Under the pieces are notes generated by a model. That model had not been told where the DNA came from and ran no database searches. It saw only the letters and a list, made by a program, of their open reading frames with translations. A stretch of 64,000 bases of DNA. Source: Eurosta solidaginis. Its lineage: Eukaryota > Arthropoda > Insecta > Diptera > Tephritidae. A program made the translations under genes and the position numbers. The DNA lies in contig NC_090319.1 in assembly GCF_040869045.1 (NCBI RefSeq), forward strand, positions 340,608,302 to 340,672,301, given 5' to 3'. Positions 1-9,058 of this stretch are shown one piece after another; positions within the stretch are counted from its first letter, which is position 1; the number at the start of each line of letters is the position of its first letter.

Positions 1-590
1 ATACTTTTAATGCCATAAGTCGAACAAAAATGTTCCAATCCTTGTGAAATTTGGTAGGGGCATAGATTTTATGACGTTAACTGTTTTCTGTGAAAATGGG
101 CGAAATTGGTTGAAGTCACGCCCATTTTTTATACAAAGTCGTCCGTCTGTCCTTCCGCTCGGCCGTTAACACGATAACTTGAGCACAAATCGATATATCT
201 TTACAAAGCTTAGTTCACGTACTTATCTGAACTCACTTTATCTTGGTATAAAAAATGGCCGAAATCCGACTATGACCACGCCCACTTTATAGATATCGAA
301 AATTATGAAAAATGAAAAAAATGCCATAATTCTATACCAAATACGAAAAAAAGGATGAAACATTGTAACTTTAGAGAAAAACTTTGTAAAATGGGTGTGA
401 CACCTACCATATTAAAAAGAAGAAATGAAAAAGTTCTGCAGGGCGAAATCAAACGCCTTTGGAATCTTGGCAGGAATACTGTTCGTGGTATGACATATAT
501 AAATAAATTAGCGGTACCCGACAGATGATGTTTTGGTCCACATTTTGGTCGATATCTCGAAAACGCCTTCACATATATACATTATAACTG
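1..590 (+). mobile_element. DINE-like (Helentron-associated) element, HINE-A copy 1, 3' half
   Basis: Starts mid-element at the window edge and carries the family hallmarks: 'acgataacttgagc', a CCGTCTGTCC run, and short conserved blocks around 'cacgcccactt'. It ends about 578-590, at the start of the tandem-array part, without the 3' hairpin. Nearly identical blocks occur at 28.0, 32.2, 45.4 and (reversed) 57.4-60.2 kb. The open frame on the minus strand at 303-572 is a shadow of this repeat. Confidence 0.85.
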
Positions 591-591
591 C

Positions 592-705
592 CCACCCCCT
601 AGTTCGATGAGGAACTTGGGGTCGTCAGAGCCGCGCTTGCTTATTGCAGGAGTGCCTTCAGTACTAAGCCCTAGAAAGGGGGTAACGGGACCTCACCCTG
701 CTGTC
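592..705 (-). repeat. Non-LTR retrotransposon 3'-UTR fragment
   Basis: On the minus strand it reads '...ctctgacgaccccaagttcct...', matching the block at 37140-37175 ('ctctggcgaccccaagttcct'), which is followed there by a (CAA)n tail. Truncated by, or abutting, the DINE-like element. Confidence 0.5.
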
Positions 706-2186
706 AACTCTCTCTGAAAAGTTGGGCGTTTGCAATTGCCACTTCATCATCCTTTTTATGTATTGTAGTGGATAGGTTGTGTAATATTAAACTTCTCAGA
801 CTAGATAAGGCACAAAGCATTGTGAAAGCTCACGCAGTGTCGCATTAGGAAATCCTGAGTATTCAAGTTCCACGAAGGAAAAAATCCCTTTGTAAAGCTT
901 TATAACTGAAAGTTCTATTTTGCCTCGGTTAGGGAAAACGAATGTCAGCCTCGATGTCGTTGAATCTGCGAAGGACTTGGTTCCAGATGAAGTCCCATTT
1001 ATCCGGAACTTCGTTGCTAGAACACAATAACTCGCCAATTATGTGCACAATTGAAAAGCCTTTTGGCCTCCGAACGTTGGTTGGGTTTCGACCCATCTAG
1101 CCACGTCGCAGTTTTACTCGTGTTACAACAACTCTTGAAATTTATAACTTTGCAAGTTTGAATGCGCTGCGTAAACTACTTTTGACTGTTGAGCTTCGCG
1201 TAAAGCTCTCTACTTCAACAATCAACGACATCAGTTGAGCACGAGAATAACATTTTTGGGAAGTTTATGCAATAAAGTATGAAGAGAAGACTTTGTGCTC
1301 AAGAATTGTGCGGCACTTTTTAAATATTTAACACACCTCTCGCACAGGCATGTCCTTGCCGCCTCCCTTAACCGCACTTAGTGGTGGGAAACAGCAATTA
1401 GGTGTGGCAAGTAATCGCGCTGCTGCTATATAGCGGCAACATCAAGATTAACTAAAAGCAAATGTCCATTTCGTTTTCGTTAGCCGCAAATTGGAAAAGT
1501 CCTGTCTCCGCAACCTGCAGCCTCATCAATGCCAAAGTATGCATGCAATAATTCAACGAATCAAAGTATATTAAAAAAACAACAAAAAAAATTTATAAAT
1601 GTGAGCGATAAGATGTAAATGAATAGAACTTAGTTTCTAGAGAAAGAAAAAAAATAAAAAAATTTAGGATGTGAAAATTCATGAAGAATTATATTTGTTA
1701 AGTTGCATAGCTGAATATCAGCAGCATTGGAAAACTTTTCGTATAATTACCATCCTCATCTTCATCATCGCTGGCTGCATGTTATAAAGTAAATTCAAAT
1801 AAGAATTAAATATGCATGTGTATGAAATATTTATGTATGTCTGTATATTAGGTGGTGTTTAACATAAACCCGACTTACAAAATCCCGAAATTCGGAAACA
1901 CTGGAATATGAAAGACTCGAAGGTCATAATAGCGTACCGACCTAATCCCTGCAATTGATGGAACCGCTAGCACCAAATGCCGACCATTTACAATCCGGAC
2001 GCGACCACATCTCGACAAAAATCCCCCAACATAAAAGTTGGGAAATTACACACCATATCATAATACACATCTTGGGTATTATATGTACATTATTTTAGAC
2101 ATCTATGCACAATGGTTCGGATCGATTTGTATGGACGAAAGTTAACCGATATCGGTCCACCGATTTTTCGACAGGATTTAGGCTCA
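706..2186. other. Unassigned AT-rich DNA
   Basis: Contains an 80-codon minus-strand open frame (796-1038) with no recognisable motif and no splice support. Nothing else is seen. Confidence 0.4.
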
Positions 2187-2474
2187 AGAAAAAGTTCCAT
2201 CACGCATACCCAATAAAATAGTTTTCCAGCCAGCAAAAAAAAATGGCGAAAGGGTAAATTTTTCGACCAAAACATTCTCCAAACCCAAAAAATATTTTTT
2301 TTTTCAAAAAAACTGTTGTAAAAACATTAGCAATAACAGTTTTTTGATAAAAAGAAAAATATTTTTTGGGTTTTGGGGAGCGTTTTGGTCGAAAAATTTA
2401 CCCTTTCGCCATTTTTTTTTTTTTTGCTGGCTGGAAAATTATTTTATTGGGTATGCGTGATGGAACTTTTTCTA
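2187..2474. repeat. Foldback: ~130-bp imperfect inverted repeat with a very short loop
   Basis: The left arm (2187 to about 2319) and right arm (about 2333 to 2474) are reverse complements. 'agaaaaagttccatcacgca' at 2187 pairs with 'tgcgtgatggaactttttct' ending at 2474, and the pairing continues through the poly-A/T and 'gctggctgg' blocks to 'aaaaaactgtt/aacagtttttt' at the centre. Open frames on the two strands (2090-2275 minus, 2373-2750 plus) share the peptide LLAGKLFYWVCVMELFL because of this symmetry; they are not genes. No target duplication was found. Confidence 0.8.
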
Positions 2475-3550
2475 CGCGACCCACATTATTTCTGCCCAGA
2501 ACACCTTTCTGCATGTGTAATAACAAAGTTTGTAAATTTGTCGGGATTTTGCCTAGACGGGATATTAAGTTGTCGGAATAATGTCTTCTCGGGGCTCCGT
2601 TTTCCCGAGATTTTATTATGTCTGAATTGCGGCTTGGCGGGTTTTCTGAAAATCGCGGTTATGAGGTGCACCCGTATAAGGGTCCTCCTTATAAATCAAA
2701 AAAGCTATTTTCGTAGGGCTCCCTTTTCTAAAATTGTAATACCAAGTTGAATAATCTATATATGATATATAAACTTTGGTTCCTATGGGGATGTTAAGGT
2801 TGTCTAACAGGGGTTAAAATAAAAATTTTATATGAAGACGCAAAAAATTTAAATTAATTTTACTGCTATCTTTTGTTCCGCATATGTAACAGGGGCTACA
2901 CTACCACCTTCGTCTTCCCGAGTTCAGCAAACTTCGCGCGGGGTGGGGGAAATACTTTACTTGAGACGATATCAACTGATTGAAAAAACTCTTTGTCAGA
3001 TCATCGCGTGATCCATTCAGTTATAGAATGTGAGAGTAAAATAAAACCACTTCACCGAAATTCAAAGTGAAAATCTTCGAGTCTATTCTACGGGTTAGGG
3101 TAGTTATGTTAAGAAGGCGTGCTTGGGAATTTTCCACATTTGCACTCGGAGAAATTTTAATCTGGGACCGTATCATGTTATACGGTCACGTATCGAAAAG
3201 CAATTTCACTCAAACCATCAATCAGAAACTGTCAAAAGATTCATAAAAATGATAATAAGTCATTTTTCCACCGTATTCCGACTGCTCATTTTAGAGCTAT
3301 CGTGGTTTAAAAATTGATTACGATCACGGACAGTATAATGCTATATGGACACTGGTTACCGCCATTCTTGCTTCGTCCCAGTCGGATGGGGCAAAATGTA
3401 TACCATAATCATCGATCGCGCTCCAAGATTCATAATCTTTCTGGAATGTTTCATTGCCCTCTCCATTTATGAGTACAGGAAACTGTTCCTTTCATAATCC
3501 AAGAGCAAGCTATAAGTCTCTCAAAATTTGCATTGATTTTTCACAATCAC
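2475..3550. other. Unassigned DNA
   Basis: Short frames only. No coding or repeat signature that I recognise. Confidence 0.4.
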
Positions 3551-4661
3551 CCCTATTCTGCATTTCGATTACGTTCCCGTTCTACGCTCCGCTTTAATCG
3601 AAGTTGGGTATTCTGCATTACGACGGAATCGTAACGAGAAGAGGAAGAGCAAATGATTTTTCGAAATTAGCTGTTGGTACGGAATGTGTGAACATTGGAA
3701 CAAAATAAATAAAAGAAAATTTGTAAAAAACACTGAAAAACGTTTATATTTTATTATCCACGCCATTTTGTACAAAAAAAGCAATATAATATATTGCCGC
3801 AGTATTATATTTTTTTGAGTGAAGTGCTTTCATAATTGTAAGTGTGTTTTTGTCGTTCTTTTGGCCAATTCCCTGTCGTGGCCACCAGGTTTTGTTAAAA
3901 CGAATTCCTGCACGAATATAGTTGACATTTTCTGAATTTTATGGATGCTAATTTCATTGCACTGGCCTAAAATACTTTATAAAGATTTATTTATTCTTTC
4001 CGCAAGGATTGTTTACGTTTTCGCTTCACCTTCCTCTACTCCGGCAGCTTGCTTTGGCATATAACTGTACGCAACGAACAGACACAAATTATAGCTGTCT
4101 ATTATAATGGAATCAATAGTCGCGACATTATTTATGGAGTTGGAAAGCAACGCATACGAAAATGGCCAGGCGAGAATGGAAAGGCAAATATTGCGAGATT
4201 TGTGTAATCCATTTGAGATGAGTGACGAATTGTAAGAAATTGAACTTAAAAGTAGTAAAGTTTAATGACTTATTTTCTTATTTAGGTTCAAAAAAAAAAC
4301 TTTAGACTTAACAAGGATGCTTTCAAGTATGTGTTAGATACTTTTGCGGGGCAAATACGTGCAAGGACTTCGACATTGACATGCTGTTTTTGACCTGGAA
4401 TCATATAAAAAACAAGCCTTCTACGTTTCTTAATAAGTTTTACTTACATTTTTGTTAAAATTCTGTTATATATTAATAAAAAAATAAAAAGAAAATATCT
4501 TTCCGCCAACTAATTTGCAACTTAGAAAAAATGGAACTACGATCGAAATGCAGAATACATAAAATCGAACGATTCGAAGTTGGATCGAAATAGATTGGAA
4601 CACAGAATACCAAAATTGTCAAATCGCAAAATTCCAATCCAAGTCGAAATGCAGAATAGGG
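3551..4661 (+). mobile_element. Non-autonomous PIF/Harbinger transposon
   Basis: Ends are an 18-bp perfect terminal inverted repeat: CCCTATTCTGCATTTCGA at 3551-3568 and its complement at 4644-4661. The motif recurs subterminally in both arms (about 3608-3622 and 4542-4557), as expected for transposase binding sites. Inside is a spliced remnant of a Harbinger transposase N-terminus. No clean 3-bp target duplication is visible. Confidence 0.75.
4107..4390 (+). pseudogene. Harbinger (HARBI1-type) transposase, N-terminal remnant with an intron
   Basis: ATG at 4107 opens MESIVATLFMELESNA and leads to RQILRDLCNPFEMSDEL, matching the HARBI1-family start 'LRDxxNPFExSDxxF'. A donor GTAAGA at 4232 and acceptor TTTAG at 4281-4285 define a 54-base intron. 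After it, the family text FRLNKDAFKYVLDTFAGQI is found, but reached only after a run of ten A that puts it two bases out of frame. Translation then stops at a TGA soon after STLTCCF. The catalytic DDE domain is absent. So this is a frameshifted, deleted remnant carried by a non-autonomous element. The family assignment is from recalled conserved text, not from a search. Confidence 0.7.
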
Positions 4662-5364
4662 CTGAATGTTTCTGCGAGCGTGCTTAAGATTTTCTTGCAT
4701 ATAGAAAGTACAGCTAAGAGCAGGCATATGGATGAAAATATAAAGCACCCGTCGGATAAAAAAGTGTTAAAAATCAAATAGAATTTGTATAGTGTTTGCA
4801 TTCGATACTCCAGAGCAGGAGTAGCAACGATATTTTGCTACTGCTCCGCCTCTGAACAAGAACAGTGCAAAGAGCAGAGCCGTAGCATAAAAAAGTGATA
4901 GCATATCTGCATATCTTATGCTCTGTTATAAGCTACGTCGTGTTTCGGAGCGCAAAACAACAATATATGCTCTTTGCTCTGTTAGGTATAGTATTGCAGT
5001 ACTTCGTCTTTTCTTTTCTTTTTGATGTTAAAGTTGATGTAGCGTAGCGCTAATGTTGTTTTTGTGCTTGTGGTTTTATTTGTTGATATTTAGGATTTTG
5101 CTGTGGATTCTTTTTTTGTTTTTACTGTAGCATTGTTTTGTTATTGAGGAATTTAATTGACAAAATTTGATAAAAGTTAACACTGCTATTTTCGTTTTTA
5201 CAGCCATGGTAATATTATTTTTTAAATGTATACCTACCTAATATATGTAATTCTTAATTCAAATATCGTTGTGTGTTGTTATGTCAAAGTATGGAGTAAA
5301 TATTTTTAATGTTAAACTTTGAAGAGTTTTCATTTAAATTAAACTATTTGCAGATTTTACTTAC
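4662..5364. other. Non-coding stretch left of exon 3 with a small hairpin
   Basis: Presumed intron 3. At 4813-4846 a hairpin pairs GAGCAG-TAGCAA with TTGCTACTGCTC (3-nt bulge). The 4800-5010 stretch repeats AGAGCA/TGCTCT words in both orientations and may be a decayed inverted-repeat MITE. No exon seen. Confidence 0.4.
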
Positions 5365-5571
5365 GAGTCTTCACAGAACTGACTCCGCTTTGACCGCCTT
5401 CATCGGGGCTATCCCCCTCTGCATCTGTTAAAGCCTCAGTGGTTGTAGTTAATGCCATACTTGTACCACCTTCGGTATCAGTAATGCCACCGCGTGATTC
5501 CTCATCCGTAGTTGCACGAACGGAAGCTGAGGTGGTGGATCGCGTAGTAGCAAGAGCTGATTTCGCTTTGC
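5365..5571 (-). CDS. Exon 3 of the same host gene: acidic Ser/Thr-rich segment
   Basis: Acceptor ...CCATAG|GC at 5572/5571. The exon restores codon GGC from the single G left by exon 2, then reads 68 codons starting KAKSALATTRSTTSASVRAT, with a middle of TDEESRGGITDTEGG and an end of GGQSGVSSVKT. It ends at C|GTAAGT, a perfect donor, with the intron starting at 5364. The segment is rich in Thr, Ser, Gly, Asp and Glu and looks disordered. Codon composition is unlike the surrounding AT-rich repeats, and no transposon similarity is visible. An in-frame ATG at the start of the open frame (5581) lies inside the intron polypyrimidine region and is not used in this model. The next exon should lie to the left (below 5364), but I could not identify it before the window edge. 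Confidence 0.6.
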
Positions 5572-5651
5572 CTATGGTCAAATTTTATTATTAATAAATA
5601 CAGCTCCAATTTAAATATATGCATATATGTATTTAGCTAAATCTTACAAAC

Positions 5652-5720
5652 CTTTGGCAGCTTGCTTGCCCTTCTTTTTACTTGGTTTTTCTGGTTTTGG
5701 TGGAGGTGGTGTTGCCGGTA
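5652..5720 (-). CDS. Exon 2 of the same host gene: Pro/Lys-rich linker
   Basis: On the minus strand a T-rich tract ending in AG stops at 5721. The exon then completes the phase-1 codon left by exon 1 (G|TA, Val) and gives 22 further codons, PATPPPPKPEKPSKKKGK followed by QAAK, before a weak donor (AAAG|GTTTGT, intron from 5651). A stronger-looking GTAAGA lies 4 bases further on, but using it puts exon 3 into a frame that hits a stop, so the weaker donor is preferred. Length is 69 nt, phase 1 in and phase 1 out. The sequence is low-complexity, proline-rich then lysine-rich, like a flexible linker; basic/proline linkers occur near the N-termini of several dynein heavy chains, but this is not diagnostic. 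The short length and the weak donor are the main doubts. Confidence 0.55.
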
Positions 5721-6570
5721 CTAAAAAAAAATTTAAGATTTATTACAAATATCAGCTGGTAGATTAATTAATTTGAATTTTTTGCGGAGTTCAGTTTGAA
5801 TACTAAATGCATGGCAATGGGAAATAATGTGATAATTTGTTGAAATCTAATCGCTTAACAACATCGTCATTTTAAAATAGAAATAGGATGTAGGAAAAGT
5901 GTTGCATGTATTTTCATCCCTTGTGCTCGCCTAGTACTTTCTGATATTGCATCTAATAATAACCCCTTGGTGCTTTTGTGCCGAACGCGAAATCTAGTTG
6001 GGTGTGGATATTACAAATGGAATTCAAAAGGAGAAGCCTCAACCGATATCCCTCTTCCACTCACTACTTAACACTCGGGAAACTTTATTACTTTTTTACC
6101 GCAGTGAAGTAAAAGAGGCCCACCGTCCTCTTCCCACAAGAAGGGAATAACATGTTTTTCTACGAAGGCCACTGTACAATGATGGCACCCGATCTTCGCT
6201 CTTCCGTTTGTGGGTAATGCTATATATTGTGACGAATATTAGCAACACTAAGATATACTATCATCTGTAAGCCGAAGCTAAGAGTGACTTGTATGCACAT
6301 CCATAAATCAATCATTATGTATCTACATAAACGAATCAATCATTATGTCTACACATATGTACGTACACGCAGCGGAGAGGCAACTCACAAACACATGCAG
6401 ATATCTTATCTGAGATGCTCCCAAAAGTATGCAATTGTAATTGTGGAAGTGTCGCTCACAAATACGCGCGCATATGAGAGCTACACACGTGCATCTGGAG
6501 TTAAAATTATATACCCGTAACTAAGTAAATTCTGGAAGCGCCTAGAAGATGCAACGAGGAAATCACACTG

Positions 6571-6578
6571 TATAAAAG
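6571..6578 (+). promoter_or_regulatory. TATA box of the solo LTR
   Basis: TATAAAAG inside the LTR, positioned as the U3/R promoter would be. The reversed copy at 30.1-30.6 kb has lost it. Confidence 0.5.
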
Positions 6579-6678
6579 CAGCAACAGTAGAGGCGCGAGA
6601 ATCAGTTGGATTTAAGACGCTATCTGTCGAGCAATAGTAGAGTTATTTATTGTGAAGTATTTTAGTAAAAGCCATTTT

Positions 6679-7366
6679 ACTTACTTACTTACTTAATTGG
6701 CGCTTAACGGTTATGGCCGTCCAACAAGGTGCACCTGTCGCTCCTTCGCTCCGCCAACCGGCGCCAATTGGTCACACCAAGGGAGTTTAAATCGTTTTCC
6801 ACCTGGTTCTTCCAACTGGGGGCCGCCCTCTACCTCTGTTTCCAGAGGCGGGTTCCGATAGAAACACTTTCTTGGCCGTAGCATCATCTTTCATTCGCAT
6901 AACATGGCCTAGCCAGCGCAGCCGCTGCGTTTTAATTCGCTGGACTGTGTTGATGTCTGCGTATAGCTCGTACAGCTCATCATTAAATCTTCTTCGGTAC
7001 TTGCCATCGCCAACGCGTAGAGGTCCATAAATCTTTCGAAGAACTTTTCTCCTGAACACTCCTAAAGACGATTCATCTGCTGTTGTCATGGTCCATGCTT
7101 CTGCCCCATAATGCAGGACGGGTACGATAAGTGACTTGTAGAGTATGATTTTCGTTCGCTGAGAGAGGACTTTACTTTTCAATTGCCTACCTAGTCCATA
7201 GCAGCATTTATTGGCAAGATTGATTCTTCGCTGGATTTTAGTGCTGATGTTGTTGCTAGTGTTGATGCTGGTTCCCAAATAAACGAAGTCTTTTACTATT
7301 TCGAAATTATGGCTGCCAACAGTAGAGTGGTTGCCAAGACGCGTATGCGCTGACTCTTTGCTCGAT
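6679..7366 (-). mobile_element. 5'-truncated LINE (family A), C-terminal coding end and microsatellite tail
   Basis: Minus-strand frame 7278-6787 and its upstream extension encode the post-RT region of a non-LTR element: FVYLGTSINTSNNISTKI, GLGRQLKSKVLSQRTKI, LIVPVLHYGAEAWTM, LRKIYGPLRVGDG and RLRWLGHVMRM are visible. The 3' end is a (TTAC)n tail at 6679-6697, typical of RTE-like LINEs. It sits in the LTR between copies of aaa(a/g)gccatttt (6667-6678 and 7367-7378), a 12-bp target duplication with one mismatch. The reverse transcriptase itself is missing (5' truncation). Related fragments are at 8.0, 20.3, 38.5-39.5 and 50.6 kb. Confidence 0.85.
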
Positions 7367-7794
7367 AAAGGCCATTTTGCATTATTAAATATTGGAGTTA
7401 TTTATTCAACAGCTTAGTGATTCGAACTTAGCAGAAGGTTGAAAATAAGAGGATTTGCAGAAATTCGTTACAATATTAAACAGAATTTTCCTAAATCCAT
7501 GCATATTTTTACTTCGCATACTTTGTTGTTATCACCAACTACATTCGTACAACAGTTCGCGATATCCAAGCCATTTGTTCAGGCCACCGATCGTCAGCCA
7601 TCCTAAAACCTTGGGTGTGACTTCTAATATTAGTCTTATCTTCGCGAGCTTTTCTACTAATATGTTGCGTGTTGCTTTTTAATTTCTCTTATTGGTAGCA
7701 GTCAGACACTCGAATTACTTGCCATACCACTTTCGAATGGCTACTAAGTTTGTTTTTTAATTTTCTAAAATAATTCGATACTAATTGTCCCTCC

Positions 7795-8035
7795 CTTGAA
7801 TTGCGAACTTTGCTTAGTAAACCTTTAAATGGAGGCGGCCTTATAGCCATGTTTATAGGAAAGGAATTTCTTCAGAATCGAAAAAAATCTGCAGTGAGAA
7901 TACTAACGGTTGCCAGCACAGGGCATTGCGTTATTGCACCTTTGCTTCGATGGTGGCGCATACCAGTAAGCTTCCTCTGCAGAAGCTGTCAGGATGCGGA
8001 GAAATAGGAGTCGATTGCCAAGTCACAATAATGAA
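7795..8035 (+). mobile_element. LINE (family B, Loa-like) C-terminal fragment
   Basis: The plus frame 7801-8007 contains VRILTVASTGHCVI and CRSCQDAEK, matching the 'LTGHCxxxxHxxxLG...CRxCxxxEE' zinc-ribbon-like end of Loa/I-type LINE polyproteins. The His and part of the Leu-Gly context are lost. Degraded fragment. Confidence 0.55.
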
Positions 8036-8039
8036 TGTA

Positions 8040-8786
8040 AAGCGAGGAGCTTTTGCTAAACTTTAGCAAACCTTGACATGACGCCAATAGGGAGCACCAT
8101 AGAGGTCAAGTGTTCCTCAAAATCTGGACTTTGTTTCGGTCAACAGTTGCCAATGGGCCAGTTCTTTCTTGAATGATACCAAGTACTGCGTCTTGTCCTC
8201 AATAACAGCAAAGCCCACTTTATTTGCTTCTTTTTCTAATCCAGAGAAGGCAGTACTCACAATGCGTTTCTTTAGGCCAATAATATCAATATCATCAGCA
8301 CTCGCAGTAATTGTATCCCCTTTTAAAAGATTGTGCCATTTTTGTTAAGTTCTGCTGCAAAAATTATCTTCTTTTTATGTTAAAGAAATCGAACGAAACT
8401 GAGTCGGCATGTCTAAAGCCTCATTTGGTTTCGAATGGCTCGGAGAGGTCCTTCCCAATCCTCACACAGCTGGTTCTTTTACTCACCGTCATTTGGCAGA
8501 GCATCATAAACTTTGCAGGGAACTTAAATTCAGACATAGCAGCATACAAGCCACTTCTTTTTCGCGCTGTCAAGGGCTGCCTTGAGGTCGAAAAAAATAT
8601 AATTAATATCGATTCTCTTGTCGTGAGTCTTCTCCAGAATCTGGGTCATCGTGAAAATCTAGTCGATAGTTTATTTACGAGGTCTGAACCCGCACTGACA
8701 AGGTCCAGTCAGTTTGCCTTCCATGCAAATAAGACATCTCTGCGAGCACTACGATTATATCCGGTAACACATAACGCAAAAGTTTG
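8040..8786 (-). pseudogene. LINE family A reverse transcriptase remnant
   Basis: Read on the minus strand the order is correct for an RT: QCGFRP (about 8679-8700), a QILEKTHDKRID block, a FDLKAALDSAK block, SCVRIGKDLSEPF, then the active-site motif ADDIDIIG (about 8288-8306) and EANKVGFAVIEDKTQYL. Several frameshifts and stops break it. The 158-codon plus-strand frame at 8311-8787 is an antisense shadow. The same family occurs at 50571-51535. Confidence 0.75.
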
Positions 8787-9058
8787 ATTTGAATTGACGG
8801 GACGGGACCTACTCATTTTATGCCGACTTCGAACGGCATCTGCAAGGCAGATGAGTTTTCACTGAGAAGCTTTTCATGGCAGAAATACACTCGGAGTGCT
8901 TGCTAAACACTGCCGATGGGCGAACCGGCTTAAAATTTTTTCTTTTTAACTGAGAAATTTTGTTTCTAAAATTTTTGATGTTGCTTTACCCGGGGCGTGA
9001 ACCCAGGATCTGCGGTGTGTTAGGCGGAGAACCCTACCATCACACCACGGAGGCCGCC
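8787..9058 (-). mobile_element. tRNA-derived SINE, copy 1
   Basis: The head on the minus strand is 'ccgtggtgtgatggtag' (box A-like) followed by 'gggttcacgcc' (box B-like), as in a tRNA-Gly-type promoter. The body includes 'ctcatctgccttgcagatgc'. The 3' part is lost at the LINE junction. Other copies: 40148-40509, 42200-42531 and a 3' piece at 44144-44247. Confidence 0.8.

Larger units (their letters stand above)
6228..7472 (+). mobile_element. Solo LTR of a retrotransposon, split by a LINE
   Basis: Begins TGTGACGAAT and ends ATTCGTTACA, an LTR-style TG...CA pair that is an imperfect 10-bp inverted repeat. It is flanked by a 4-bp target duplication ATAT (6224-6227 and 7473-7476). It carries a TATA box at 6571. 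Removing the LINE at 6679-7366 leaves about 555 bp. A second copy lies reversed at 30079-30643 and shares the 3' section 'ggagttatttattcaacag'. No internal gag/pol is present, so it is a recombined solo LTR; the parental family is not identified (4-bp duplication fits Ty3/gypsy-type elements). Confidence 0.75.

Noticed and set aside
5357..5581. Treating 5357-5581 as a self-contained 74-aa gene starting at ATG 5581
   Set aside because: That start lies upstream of a good acceptor, and the frame ends through a perfect GTAAGT donor, so an internal exon explains it better.
8311..8787. 158-codon plus-strand open frame, the longest in the first 10 kb apart from the LINE frame at 6787-7278
   Set aside because: The opposite strand carries ordered LINE reverse-transcriptase motifs (QCGFRP, ADDIDIIG), so this is antisense.
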